From Bacteroidales bacterium (lineage in GTDB: Bacteria > Bacteroidota > Bacteroidia > Bacteroidales > UBA10428): a DNA stretch of 13,225 nucleotides. The stretch's first letter is position 1; every line of letters starts with the position of its first letter. The notes under the pieces were generated by a model. The model ran no database searches. It had not been told where the DNA came from and worked only from the letters and a program-made list of their open reading frames with translations. The stretch covers positions 1 through 13,225 of the forward strand of contig JAFGQQ010000079.1 of NCBI GenBank assembly GCA_016935595.1, read 5' to 3'. Both the position numbers and the translations under genes were made by a program. Below are positions 1 through 6,917 of this stretch, in pieces.

Positions 1-445
1 ATATTGTAAATGCGCGAAATAATTGTTCAAGGAAAATTAACCTGAATAATTGATGAGAAAAGGTCATTTTAGAAATTGATATTTTCTTATCTGAATACTG
101 ATACAGTTCTTCGGAAAAGCCATAAGCTCCACCTATAATAAAAACCAATTGCTGCTTGGAACAAGATAATTTATCCTGGATGAATCTCGAAAAATCAACA
201 GAATTATATTGATTGCCTCTTTCATCTAAAAGAATGACATAATCAGTATTTTTTAATTTTGTTTTAATGTTTTCACTTTCCCTGATTTTTAAAATTTCAA
301 CCGACTGGTTTTTAGAATATTTCATATCAGGTAAAGTTATTATTTTAAAAGGAATATATTTAGAAATTCTTTTTGCATAATCATTAATCCCTTGTTCAAT
401 ATAACTAATTTTAGTTTTTCCTACCTGATATAATAATACTTTCAT
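1..445 (-). CDS. rlmH: RlmH, 23S rRNA (pseudouridine-1915-N3)-methyltransferase, 3' end cut by window edge
   Basis: RlmH is a SPOUT-class methyltransferase that uses S-adenosylmethionine to methylate the N3 of pseudouridine 1915 in helix 69 of 23S rRNA on assembled ribosomes. Reading the minus strand from ATG at 443-445 gives 148 codons, open to the window edge: MKVLLYQVGKTK at the N-terminus, LLDERGNQ near residues 88-95, the SAM-knot motif FIIGGAYGFSEELY near 115-128, and FSHQLIRLIFLEQLFRAFTI at the end. The family is about 155 residues and usually closes with a short segment ending in YHHE or similar, so only around ten residues are missing. It is divergent from the gene at 551 with a 105-base shared upstream region. 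Identification is by motif recognition and is strong; only the 3' end is not visible. Confidence 0.96.
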   Translation of the reverse strand, partial: MKVLLYQVGKTKISYIEQGINDYAKRISKYIPFKIITLPDMKYSKNQSVEILKIRESENIKTKLKNTDYVILLDERGNQYNSVDFSRFIQDKLSCSKQQLVFIIGGAYGFSEELYQYSDKKISISKMTFSHQLFRLIFLEQLFRAFTI

Positions 446-475
446 TTAATATCTGAATATAAAGTATAATATTTG

Positions 476-483
476 TAAATTTG
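476..483 (+). promoter_or_regulatory. Candidate Bacteroidota -7 element (TAAATTTG) upstream of the DUF4783-nadC operon
   Basis: TAAATTTG matches the TAnnTTTG -7 consensus of the primary sigma factor in Bacteroidota exactly and lies in the rlmH/DUF4783 divergent gap, giving a leader of roughly 60 bases. No clear TTTG or TTG is seen at the expected -33 spacing. Chance matches are not rare in DNA this AT-rich, so the call is tentative. I saw no comparable element on the minus strand for rlmH. Confidence 0.35.
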
Positions 484-550
484 GATTAAATATTGTTATC
501 TTATTTTAAAATATAAAATTAGTTGTAATATAAACTTAATTGAAAAAATC

Positions 551-955
551 ATGAAATTATTTAAAGTAATTTTAATTATTTGTGTAATTATTTCAATTAA
601 TAATTATAGTTATGGAATATTAGCAAATAATATACCAAACGAAATAATAAATGCCTTTAAGAATGGGAATTCAAAAGAATTATCTAAATATTTCAATATT
701 ACTATTGAAATGACTATCCTCGATAATGAAGGAATTTACAGTAAGATTCAAGCAGAACAGATCATTGCAGATTTCTTTTTAAAAAATCCTCCTATAAATT
801 TTCAGGTCATCCATCAGGGCGGTAAAGAAGGAAGCAGGTACGCAATTTGTGAATTTAACAGCTCAGAAAAAAAATTCCGGGTAACCATATATTTAAAAGA
901 AATAGAAAATAATTCATTTATTCATCAACTGCGTATTCAATATGATAATAATTGA
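551..955 (+). CDS. Secreted DUF4783 family protein (NTF2-like), function unknown
   Basis: This 134-residue protein has an N-terminal hydrophobic stretch (about residues 4-23) consistent with a signal peptide for export to the periplasm or cell surface. The rest resembles the Bacteroidota DUF4783 family: a helical start (IINAFKNGNSKELSKYF), a central TILDNEGIYSKIQAEQII segment, FFLKNPPINFQVIHQG, and a terminal LRIQ strand. That order of helices followed by curved strands fits an NTF2-like fold, which is an inference. The family has no established biochemical role. The last 14 bases overlap the start of nadC in another frame, so the two are very probably co-transcribed and perhaps translationally coupled; genes of this family are, to my knowledge, often next to nadC in this phylum. 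The ATG at 551 is preceded by an A-rich leader without a Shine-Dalgarno site. Confidence 0.85.
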   Translation: MKLFKVILIICVIISINNYSYGILANNIPNEIINAFKNGNSKELSKYFNITIEMTILDNEGIYSKIQAEQIIADFFLKNPPINFQVIHQGGKEGSRYAICEFNSSEKKFRVTIYLKEIENNSFIHQLRIQYDNN

Positions 956-1802
956 GAACCGGGAAGAATACATTAATAATTTTTTAGAAAATGCATTAGC
1001 CGAAGACATTGGAGATGGTGACCATACCTCATTAGCTTGTATTCCTGATACCAAAAAAGGAAAGGCTGAATTATTAGTTAAGCAAAATGGTATTTTTGCC
1101 GGTATTGATATCGCAAAAAGAATATTTTTTAAAGTTGATAATACACTGCAATTTAAACCATTAATAAATGATGGCGATAAAATAAAAATTGGTGACATTG
1201 CGTTTATTGTGGAAGGAAGAGTAATTTCTATTTTAACAGCAGAGAGACTTGTGTTAAATACTATTCAAAGGATGAGCGGAATAGCCACAATTACCAACCA
1301 GTATGTCAAAAAAATTAAAGGATTGAATACAAAAATCCTGGATACTCGAAAAACTGCTCCTGGAATGCGTTTACTGGAAAAAGAAGCTGTTAAAATTGGG
1401 GGAGGTAAAAACCACAGGATGGGTTTATTCGATATGATATTAATCAAAGATAATCATATTGATTTTGCCGGTGGAATTGAAAATGCAATTAAAACTGTGC
1501 ATGAATATCTTAATAACCATAATAAAAATCTGAAAATTGAAATTGAAGCACGTAATCTGAAAGATGTGAAAACTTTAATAAAACTTGGCGGAATTGATAT
1601 TATTTTGCTTGATAATTTTAATATTCAAAATACAAAAAAGGCTGTTGAACTTATCAATGGAAAAACTAAAATCGAATCATCAGGAAATATTACCCTTGAA
1701 AATATAAGGGAATATGCCAAATGTGGAGTAGATTATATTTCGGTTGGTGCATTAACCCACCAAATTCAAAGTCTCGACATGAGCCTGAAAGCAATATTTT
1801 AA
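942..1802 (+). CDS. nadC: Nicotinate-nucleotide pyrophosphorylase (carboxylating), quinolinate phosphoribosyltransferase
   Basis: NadC converts quinolinate and PRPP to nicotinate mononucleotide, CO2 and pyrophosphate, the entry step from de novo quinolinate into NAD synthesis, in the cytoplasm. The 286-residue length is normal. The N-terminal sandwich domain carries ALAEDIGDGDHTS (19-30). The barrel carries ERLVLNTIQRMSGIAT (101-116), LDTRKTAPGMR (133-143), GGGKNHRMGLFDMILIKDNH (153-172), IEARN (201-205), LLDNF (222-226) and the phosphate-binding end ESSGNI...YISVGALTH (245-273). Arg102, Arg136, Lys137, His158, Arg159 and Lys169 are the expected substrate-binding positions. The ATG at 942 overlaps the upstream gene by 14 bases, and it gives the canonical N-terminus. 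No nadA or nadB is in the window, so quinolinate must be supplied by genes elsewhere or by uptake. Confidence 0.97.
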   Translation: MIIIENREEYINNFLENALAEDIGDGDHTSLACIPDTKKGKAELLVKQNGIFAGIDIAKRIFFKVDNTLQFKPLINDGDKIKIGDIAFIVEGRVISILTAERLVLNTIQRMSGIATITNQYVKKIKGLNTKILDTRKTAPGMRLLEKEAVKIGGGKNHRMGLFDMILIKDNHIDFAGGIENAIKTVHEYLNNHNKNLKIEIEARNLKDVKTLIKLGGIDIILLDNFNIQNTKKAVELINGKTKIESSGNITLENIREYAKCGVDYISVGALTHQIQSLDMSLKAIF

Positions 1803-1831
1803 ATGAATTCAATAATTTTTTTGGGTAGTTT

Positions 1832-2533
1832 ATGACACTTGATGGAAAAAGAAGGTTTGTAATATCGGATATTCATGGATGCTCAAAAACCCTTAAAGAA
1901 CTTATCGAAAACAAAATTAATCTTACAAAAAATGATGAACTTTATTTTTTAGGCGATTATATTGACAGAGGCCCTGATAGTTGTGGTGTGATAGACTATA
2001 TTTTAGAATTAAAAGAAAAAAAATATAATATATTTACTTTACGTGGTAATCATGAACAAAATATATTAAATGCCGATAAAGAGTATGATCGGGACACTTT
2101 CTCATATTATGTTATGAAAATGAATAAAAGTCAGCATTTACTGGATGAAAATAATAACATTAAAAAAAAATATTACATTTTTTTTAATGAATTGACTTAT
2201 TTTGTTGAACTTGATGATTATTTTATTGTACATGCCGGTTTCGATTTTAAAAATCCTGATCCATTCAAAAATTATGTTGCCATGCTTGAGATCCGAAATC
2301 CTGAAGCAGATAATAATCACTTAAAAAATAAAAAATTAATTCATGGGCATCAACCAGTATATTTGGTTGAAATTCAAAAAGCAATTATCGAAAAAAAACA
2401 AATTATTCCTTTGGATAATGGATGTGTCTATAATAAACCGCACAAAATTTATGATTATACACAATTAGGAAATTTATGCTGTTTAAATCTTGATACTTTC
2501 GAATTAATTTTGCAAAAAAATATTGATATTTGA
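1832..2533 (+). CDS. PPP-family metallophosphoesterase (serine/threonine phosphatase-like)
   Basis: The 233-residue protein shows all the metal-binding signatures of the calcineurin-like PPP superfamily: SDIHG (12-16), GDYIDRGPDS (41-50), RGNHE (71-75), HAGF (134-137) and HGHQP (171-175). These supply the Asp, His and Asn ligands of a two-metal centre and the catalytic His74. There is no signal peptide or membrane segment, so it is cytoplasmic. The substrate cannot be read from sequence: relatives include PrpA/PrpB-type protein phosphatases and the ApaH dinucleotide hydrolases, and the compact bacterial form here fits a protein or small-molecule phosphatase equally well. It starts 29 bases after nadC and ends 26 bases before pdxH, so it sits inside a cofactor operon. 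All catalytic motifs are intact, so the enzyme is expected to be active. Confidence 0.9.
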   Translation: MTLDGKRRFVISDIHGCSKTLKELIENKINLTKNDELYFLGDYIDRGPDSCGVIDYILELKEKKYNIFTLRGNHEQNILNADKEYDRDTFSYYVMKMNKSQHLLDENNNIKKKYYIFFNELTYFVELDDYFIVHAGFDFKNPDPFKNYVAMLEIRNPEADNNHLKNKKLIHGHQPVYLVEIQKAIIEKKQIIPLDNGCVYNKPHKIYDYTQLGNLCCLNLDTFELILQKNIDI

Positions 2534-2559
2534 TATAAATTTATATGTAAGTATCAATT

Positions 2560-3198
2560 TTGAAAAAATTATCCGATATAAGAAAAGAATATCAATATTT
2601 AGGACTGTCTATTAATGATATTCATAAGAATCCTTTCAAACAATTTGAGAATTGGATTAATGTTGCCATTAAAGAAAATGTTAACGAACCAACAACAATG
2701 GCTTTATCAACAGCAGGTTCAGATAAAAAAGTCTCTTCAAGATTAGTATTACTAAAAGGAATTGAAAATAATTCATTGCAATTCTATACCAGCTATGAAA
2801 GCAAAAAAGCTTTGCAGATCGAACAAAATCCATTTGTTTCACTCCTGTTTTTCTGGCCCGAATTAGAAAGACAGGTAAGAATTGAAGGTAAAGCCGAAAA
2901 AACATCTGCTGAAAAATCAGATGAATATTTTAATTCAAGACCTAAGGAATATAAAATAACAGCCTGGGCATCTCCACAGAGTAAAGAAATTCCTGACAGA
3001 GCCTATCTTGAAGGATTACATAAAATATTTGATGAAAGGTATGCAAAAATGCAAATAAACAGGCCTCCAAACTGGGGTGGATATTCGGTTATTCCAACGT
3101 CTTTCGAATTTTGGCAAGGCAGGCCAAACCGATTACACGATCGAATCTTATATAAAAAACAAGGAAATGACTGGTCGATAACGAGGTTAGCCCCCTAG
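2560..3198 (+). CDS. pdxH: Pyridoxamine/pyridoxine 5'-phosphate oxidase, TTG start
   Basis: PdxH is an FMN-dependent homodimer that oxidises pyridoxine or pyridoxamine 5'-phosphate to pyridoxal 5'-phosphate using O2. The 212-residue protein aligns end to end with the family: substrate-side N-terminal MKKLSDIRKEY, FMN-binding RLVLLKG (61-67) and YTSYESKKA (76-84), ERQVRIEG (103-110), SRPKEY (126-131), FWQGRPNRLHDR (184-195) with Arg191 and His193, and the classic C-terminus WSITRLAP (205-212). The start is read as TTG at 2560-2562: an in-frame TAA at 2548-2550 rules out an upstream ATG, and the next in-frame ATG lies within the conserved region. This is the last gene of the plus-strand operon that begins at 551. 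The need for O2 argues against a strictly anaerobic lifestyle, although some anaerobes carry the gene. Confidence 0.96.
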   Translation: MKKLSDIRKEYQYLGLSINDIHKNPFKQFENWINVAIKENVNEPTTMALSTAGSDKKVSSRLVLLKGIENNSLQFYTSYESKKALQIEQNPFVSLLFFWPELERQVRIEGKAEKTSAEKSDEYFNSRPKEYKITAWASPQSKEIPDRAYLEGLHKIFDERYAKMQINRPPNWGGYSVIPTSFEFWQGRPNRLHDRILYKKQGNDWSITRLAP

Positions 3199-3212
3199 CC
3201 AAATTTTACAAA

Positions 3213-3254
3213 TAAAAAATCCGGGCTCAATTTTCAACCCGGATATTAATATTT
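3213..3254. terminator. Hairpin terminator between convergent pdxH and the T9SS cargo gene
   Basis: A 7-base-pair stem, ATCCGGG at 3219-3225 and CCCGGAT at 3238-3244, closes a 12-base loop. On the minus strand the stem is followed by a run of six T (the complement of A 3214-3219), which makes a good intrinsic terminator for the gene ending at 3270. On the plus strand the tail is ATTAATATTTT, less uniform but still AU-rich, so it may also stop the pdxH transcript. It is the most GC-rich spot in this gap. Confidence 0.75.
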
Positions 3255-3269
3255 TACTTATATGTATTG

Positions 3270-4304
3270 TTATTGTGCAATTACTTTCCGTGTAGTTTGT
3301 ATACCATCGCTATTGAACTTAATATAATAAGTGCCTGCTAGGATTCCATGTTCTTTAAACGAAAATTGAAGATTATAATTTCCAGCTGTTTTAAATTCAT
3401 CTAGTATGGAATATATTTTTTCTCCTATAACATTATAAACTTCAATGTTAATCCTGCTATCTTTATCCAAATTATAATCAATATTTAAAATTTCCTTAAA
3501 AGGAATCGGGTAAAGATTTAAACCGGAAATATTTAAATTTTCTTCTTTTATTGAAGTTGGGCTTAATAGATATGAAATATCATTATTATAGGCTGCCTGA
3601 TAGGATACGTTAACTTTAGTGCCAGATGTATATTCATTCTTTATAAATACAACCAATGGAAAACGATAATCCTCAGCATAGAACCTGGTGGTTGTATATT
3701 TAATTTCATAACCTGAATTTTTAACGTCTCTTGAATAAGAACGAATAGTAGTTACTCTTAATACATTGTCTATTCTAACATTATTTGGTAAAATTATAGT
3801 TCCATATCCATCTGCTTCAACAGAATAAATGCCATCTATTTCACTATTTGTGCTACCGGTAATATATTTACCAAAATATGATCCCGAAAAAAAGTCGCCA
3901 TATCCAAACGGATATTTCATTTTTACAAATGGTTTCTCATATTCCATAATCATATTCCCGTTTACAGCAACACCATATAACTCCAATGACTTTTTATCCC
4001 CCTTAAAATAAAATTCATTTGAAAATTCTTTTAGAACAACATTTGTTTTCAATAAAGTATTATAATTCTTAGAATATACTGAATTATTAATATAGCCTTC
4101 AAAATCTTTTTTAATAACAAGTTCTGAAAAGTCCCATACTTGATTATATCCTGAAGGCCCGGGATCCATATAATTTGTTAATTTCATTTTATTAATATCA
4201 TCTGCAATTAATCCATGACTTTCATAAGTCATTTGCCAAGATTTTCCTAGTAAAAGAAAACCTATTATAAACAAACCGAAACTAATTATGACAAACCTTT
4301 TCAT
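3270..4304 (-). CDS. Secreted protein with type IX secretion C-terminal sorting domain
   Basis: The 344-residue product starts with a signal peptide (MKRFVIISF then a hydrophobic core to about residue 20) for Sec export. The C-terminal ~80 residues (about 262-344) form a T9SS type A sorting domain: LNLYPIPFKEILNIDY, then strands around INIEVYNVIGEKIYS, a NYNLQFSF segment, GTYYIKF and the end TTRKVIAQ. Such domains direct passage through the outer membrane and are usually cleaved and replaced by a lipopolysaccharide anchor. The body between is not recognised; GPSGYNQVWDFSEL near 49-62 is a pattern I associate with Bacteroidota secreted proteins. It lies 162 bases downstream of recQ on the same strand and may have its own promoter: a TAGGTTTG (complement of 4462-4469) overlaps the recQ stop codon but lacks a clear -33 partner. 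Confidence 0.88.
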   Translation of the reverse strand: MKRFVIISFGLFIIGFLLLGKSWQMTYESHGLIADDINKMKLTNYMDPGPSGYNQVWDFSELVIKKDFEGYINNSVYSKNYNTLLKTNVVLKEFSNEFYFKGDKKSLELYGVAVNGNMIMEYEKPFVKMKYPFGYGDFFSGSYFGKYITGSTNSEIDGIYSVEADGYGTIILPNNVRIDNVLRVTTIRSYSRDVKNSGYEIKYTTTRFYAEDYRFPLVVFIKNEYTSGTKVNVSYQAAYNNDISYLLSPTSIKEENLNISGLNLYPIPFKEILNIDYNLDKDSRINIEVYNVIGEKIYSILDEFKTAGNYNLQFSFKEHGILAGTYYIKFNSDGIQTTRKVIAQ

Positions 4305-4466
4305 ATTTTTAATTTTTTAATTTCTTATTATGTAAATTTAAGAATTTATAAGCTTTTTATAAAATATAAGAACAAAAATTTTTCATATTATGATCAATAT
4401 AATTTTTGAATATATATACATCTTCACGTAATATTTTTTTAACAAGCAACAAAAAACAATTCAAAC

Positions 4467-6659
4467 CTAATTACCAAACTCCGACAGGAATTTTATTCTC
4501 ATTAACCTGATATCTTCTTCAGAATAATCATCTTCGCCTAATTCCTGTAATGCTGCTTCAACAGACTCATTTTCTGCATCTTCTCTAAAATAGTCAAATA
4601 TTTCTTCTTGCCGGTCTTCGTCAATTACTTGATTAATATAATAATCGAGATTAAGTTTTGTTCCTGAATTAACAATTGCTTCAATTTCGTCGAGTAATTG
4701 ACCCATATCTAAGTTTTTAGCATTTGCAATATCGTCAAGAGACATTTGCCGGTCAATGCTTTGAATAATATAAACCTTCATTCCCGATTTATTCACAACC
4801 GACTTAACCACCATGTCTTGCGAACGCACAATTTCTTTTTCTTCAACGTATTTGTTAATTAATTCAACAAATTCTTTTCCATAACGCTGCGCTTTTCCAA
4901 CTCCTACACCCTGACATGATTGTAATTCTTCCAATGTAATTGGATAAATAGTAGCCATATCCTCCAATGAAGGATCCTGAAAAATTACAAACGGAGGTAG
5001 ATTCAATTGTTTAGCAATCTTTTTACGTAAGTCTTTTAATATTATGAACAATTCATTGTCAAGTGCTGCAGTCCCGACTCCTTTTAATCCGTCTGTTTCA
5101 CTATCAAATGCATCATAATCATGATCTTGGGTTAACATGTGTGAAACAGGTTTATTTAAAAACTCTCTTCCTTTCTTACTAATTTTTAAAACTCCGTAAT
5201 TTTCTATCTCTTTATCAATATAGTGGGCAATAAGAGCTTGCCTGATCACTGCATTCCAAAATTTGGTGTCTTTTTCTTTACCTGTACCAAACATCTGTAA
5301 TTTATCATGCTTATATGACCTGATTGCCGCATTTTTAATTCCTGATAAAATATTAGCAATATGTTCAGCTTTGAATTTTTCTTTAACCTCCAAAATTGCT
5401 TCAATTACTTGGATAATATAATCCATGCCTTCGAATTGTTCCTTTGGATGCAAACAGTTATCGCAAGCCTGGCAATTATATTCAGTATAATCTTCGCCAA
5501 AATAATGAAGCAAAGTTCTCCTTCTGCAAACCGAAGATTCGGCATAAGCAACCATCTCTAACAATAAATGTTTTCCAATTTCCTGTTCTGCAATAGGTTT
5601 GCCCTGCATAAATTTCTCAAGCTTTTGAATGTCTTTATACCTGTAAAAAGTTATACATTTTCCTTCTCCACCGTCTCGGCCCGCTCTTCCGGTTTCCTGA
5701 TAATATCCTTCAAGGCTTTTTGGGATATCGTAATGAATCACAAACCTGACATCGGGTTTATCAATACCCATACCAAACGCAATAGTAGCAACAATTATAT
5801 CAGCAGCTTCCATAAGAAACATATCCTGGTTTCTTGTTCTAGTAGCCGAATCCATTCCTGCATGATACGGAAGAGCTTTTATGCCGTTTACTTGCAAAGA
5901 TTCAGCCAATTCCTCAACCTTTTTCCGGCTCAAACAATAAATAATCATCGATTTTCCCGGGTTATTTTTTATAATTTTTATTATTTCTTTAGTGGCTTTT
6001 ATTTTGGGCCTTACTTCATAATACAAATTTGGCCGGTTAAATGAATCTTTAAAAATAGCAGCATTTTGAATATTAAGATTTTTTTGTATGTCGTGTTGTA
6101 CCTTTGGAGTGGCTGTTGCAGTTAATGCTATTATTGGTGCTTCTCCTATCTGGTTTATCATAGGTCTTATTCTTCTATACTCTGGCCTGAAGTCATGACC
6201 CCATTCCGAAATACAATGAGCTTCATCAATAGCATAAAATGAAACCTTGACACTTTTCAAAAATTTAATATTTTCTTCTTTTGTCAATGATTCAGGTGCC
6301 ACATATAATAACCTCGTCCTGCCATCGATAACATCTTGTTTAACTCTTAAAATTTCAGTTTTAGTAAGCGATGAATTCAAAAAATGTGCAATTCCGTCCT
6401 CTGTACTAAAACTCCTCATATTGTCAACCTGATTCTTCATTAAAGCAATAAGCGGGGAAATTACTATTGCAGTGCCTTCTAAAATAACGGCTGGAAGCTG
6501 ATAACACAAAGATTTTCCTCCTCCTGTTGGCATTAAAACAAAGGAATGTTTACCTTCAAGGACATTTAAAATTATTTCTTCCTGGTTCCCCTTAAAATTG
6601 TCAAATCCAAAATATTTTTTCAGGACCTCGTGCAGCGAAACTTCAGATTCAATTTTCAT
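4467..6659 (-). CDS. recQ: ATP-dependent DNA helicase RecQ
   Basis: RecQ is a 3'-5' superfamily 2 helicase acting in recombination and replication-fork repair. The 730-residue protein shows the Walker A PTGGGKS (44-50), the DEAH box (145-148), SALT-type ALTATATP (178-185), the IVATIAFGMGIDKPDVR segment (289-305) and motif VI QETGRAGRDG (321-330). The zinc site is intact (Cys378, Cys396, Cys399, Cys402), followed by a winged-helix RQC region (about 415-505) and an HRDC domain (about 535-608). About 120 further residues end in an acidic helix-turn-helix-like tail (about 625-730), longer than the ~610-residue E. coli enzyme; this extension is normal for Bacteroidota. The ATG at 6657-6659 is preceded by GGAGGG (complement of 6672-6677), the only Shine-Dalgarno-like site seen in the window. 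The gene is divergent from tatC. Confidence 0.97.
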   Translation of the reverse strand: MKIESEVSLHEVLKKYFGFDNFKGNQEEIILNVLEGKHSFVLMPTGGGKSLCYQLPAVILEGTAIVISPLIALMKNQVDNMRSFSTEDGIAHFLNSSLTKTEILRVKQDVIDGRTRLLYVAPESLTKEENIKFLKSVKVSFYAIDEAHCISEWGHDFRPEYRRIRPMINQIGEAPIIALTATATPKVQHDIQKNLNIQNAAIFKDSFNRPNLYYEVRPKIKATKEIIKIIKNNPGKSMIIYCLSRKKVEELAESLQVNGIKALPYHAGMDSATRTRNQDMFLMEAADIIVATIAFGMGIDKPDVRFVIHYDIPKSLEGYYQETGRAGRDGGEGKCITFYRYKDIQKLEKFMQGKPIAEQEIGKHLLLEMVAYAESSVCRRRTLLHYFGEDYTEYNCQACDNCLHPKEQFEGMDYIIQVIEAILEVKEKFKAEHIANILSGIKNAAIRSYKHDKLQMFGTGKEKDTKFWNAVIRQALIAHYIDKEIENYGVLKISKKGREFLNKPVSHMLTQDHDYDAFDSETDGLKGVGTAALDNELFIILKDLRKKIAKQLNLPPFVIFQDPSLEDMATIYPITLEELQSCQGVGVGKAQRYGKEFVELINKYVEEKEIVRSQDMVVKSVVNKSGMKVYIIQSIDRQMSLDDIANAKNLDMGQLLDEIEAIVNSGTKLNLDYYINQVIDEDRQEEIFDYFREDAENESVEAALQELGEDDYSEEDIRLMRIKFLSEFGN

Positions 6660-6671
6660 AATTTTATCTTA

Positions 6672-6677
6672 CCCTCC
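6672..6677 (-). promoter_or_regulatory. Shine-Dalgarno-like site upstream of recQ
   Basis: On the minus strand the sequence reads GGAGGG, 12 bases before the recQ ATG. The spacing is longer than the usual 5-9 bases. It stands out because the other starts in this window are preceded by A/T-rich leaders with no such motif, as expected for Bacteroidota, where Shine-Dalgarno pairing is little used. Confidence 0.45.
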
Positions 6678-6712
6678 GTAGAAAAAATTATTCACTTATA
6701 CAAAAATTATGT

Positions 6713-6739
6713 AAATCAAAATTGATTTGTAAAATTTAC
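6713..6739. repeat. Inverted repeats in the recQ/tatC divergent intergenic region
   Basis: AAATCAA (6713-6719) and TTGATTT (6722-6728) form a perfect 7-base inverted repeat with a 2-base spacer. It is followed immediately by GTAAA-A-TTTAC (6729-6739), a second near-perfect palindrome. A looser TGTACAAAATTTT at 6746-6758 echoes the TGTAAAATTT at 6728-6737. The compact symmetry fits an operator for a dimeric regulator near the recQ start, but low-complexity AT-rich DNA also produces such symmetry by chance. The rest of the 258-base gap (6660-6917) holds no recognisable gene. Confidence 0.3.
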
Positions 6740-6828
6740 ATGAATGTACAAAATTTTATGATAAATATGCTATTTTTTGTTATAAAATGAAAATTATTTT
6801 ACGTTAAATAGTTTTAAGAGTTTCTAAA

Positions 6829-6836
6829 TATTTTTG
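6829..6836 (+). promoter_or_regulatory. Candidate -7 element (TATTTTTG) upstream of tatC
   Basis: TATTTTTG agrees with the TAnnTTTG consensus and would start a transcript with a leader of about 75 bases before tatC. No good TTTG is present at the -33 spacing. The surrounding sequence is extremely AT-rich, so a chance match is possible. Confidence 0.3.
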
Positions 6837-6917
6837 TCTTTATATTTAAATTTACGATTTTTTTTCATTTATATTTCCTTTTTTTATTTATTTATTCGAT
6901 CAGTATTTAAAATCTAA

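Noticed and set aside
914..1198. 94-codon minus-strand frame opposite nadC
   Set aside because: It is antisense to conserved nadC sequence, with no initiation signal or domain.
5568..6044. 158-codon open frame on the plus strand opposite recQ
   Set aside because: It lies wholly antisense to the conserved RecQ helicase core, and its translation is Phe/Ser/Asn-rich with no recognisable motif, as expected from an AT-rich complementary strand.
6885..6895. Short TTTA tandem repeat upstream of tatC
   Set aside because: About three units in a stretch of low-complexity AT-rich DNA; too short to suggest phase variation or a binding array.
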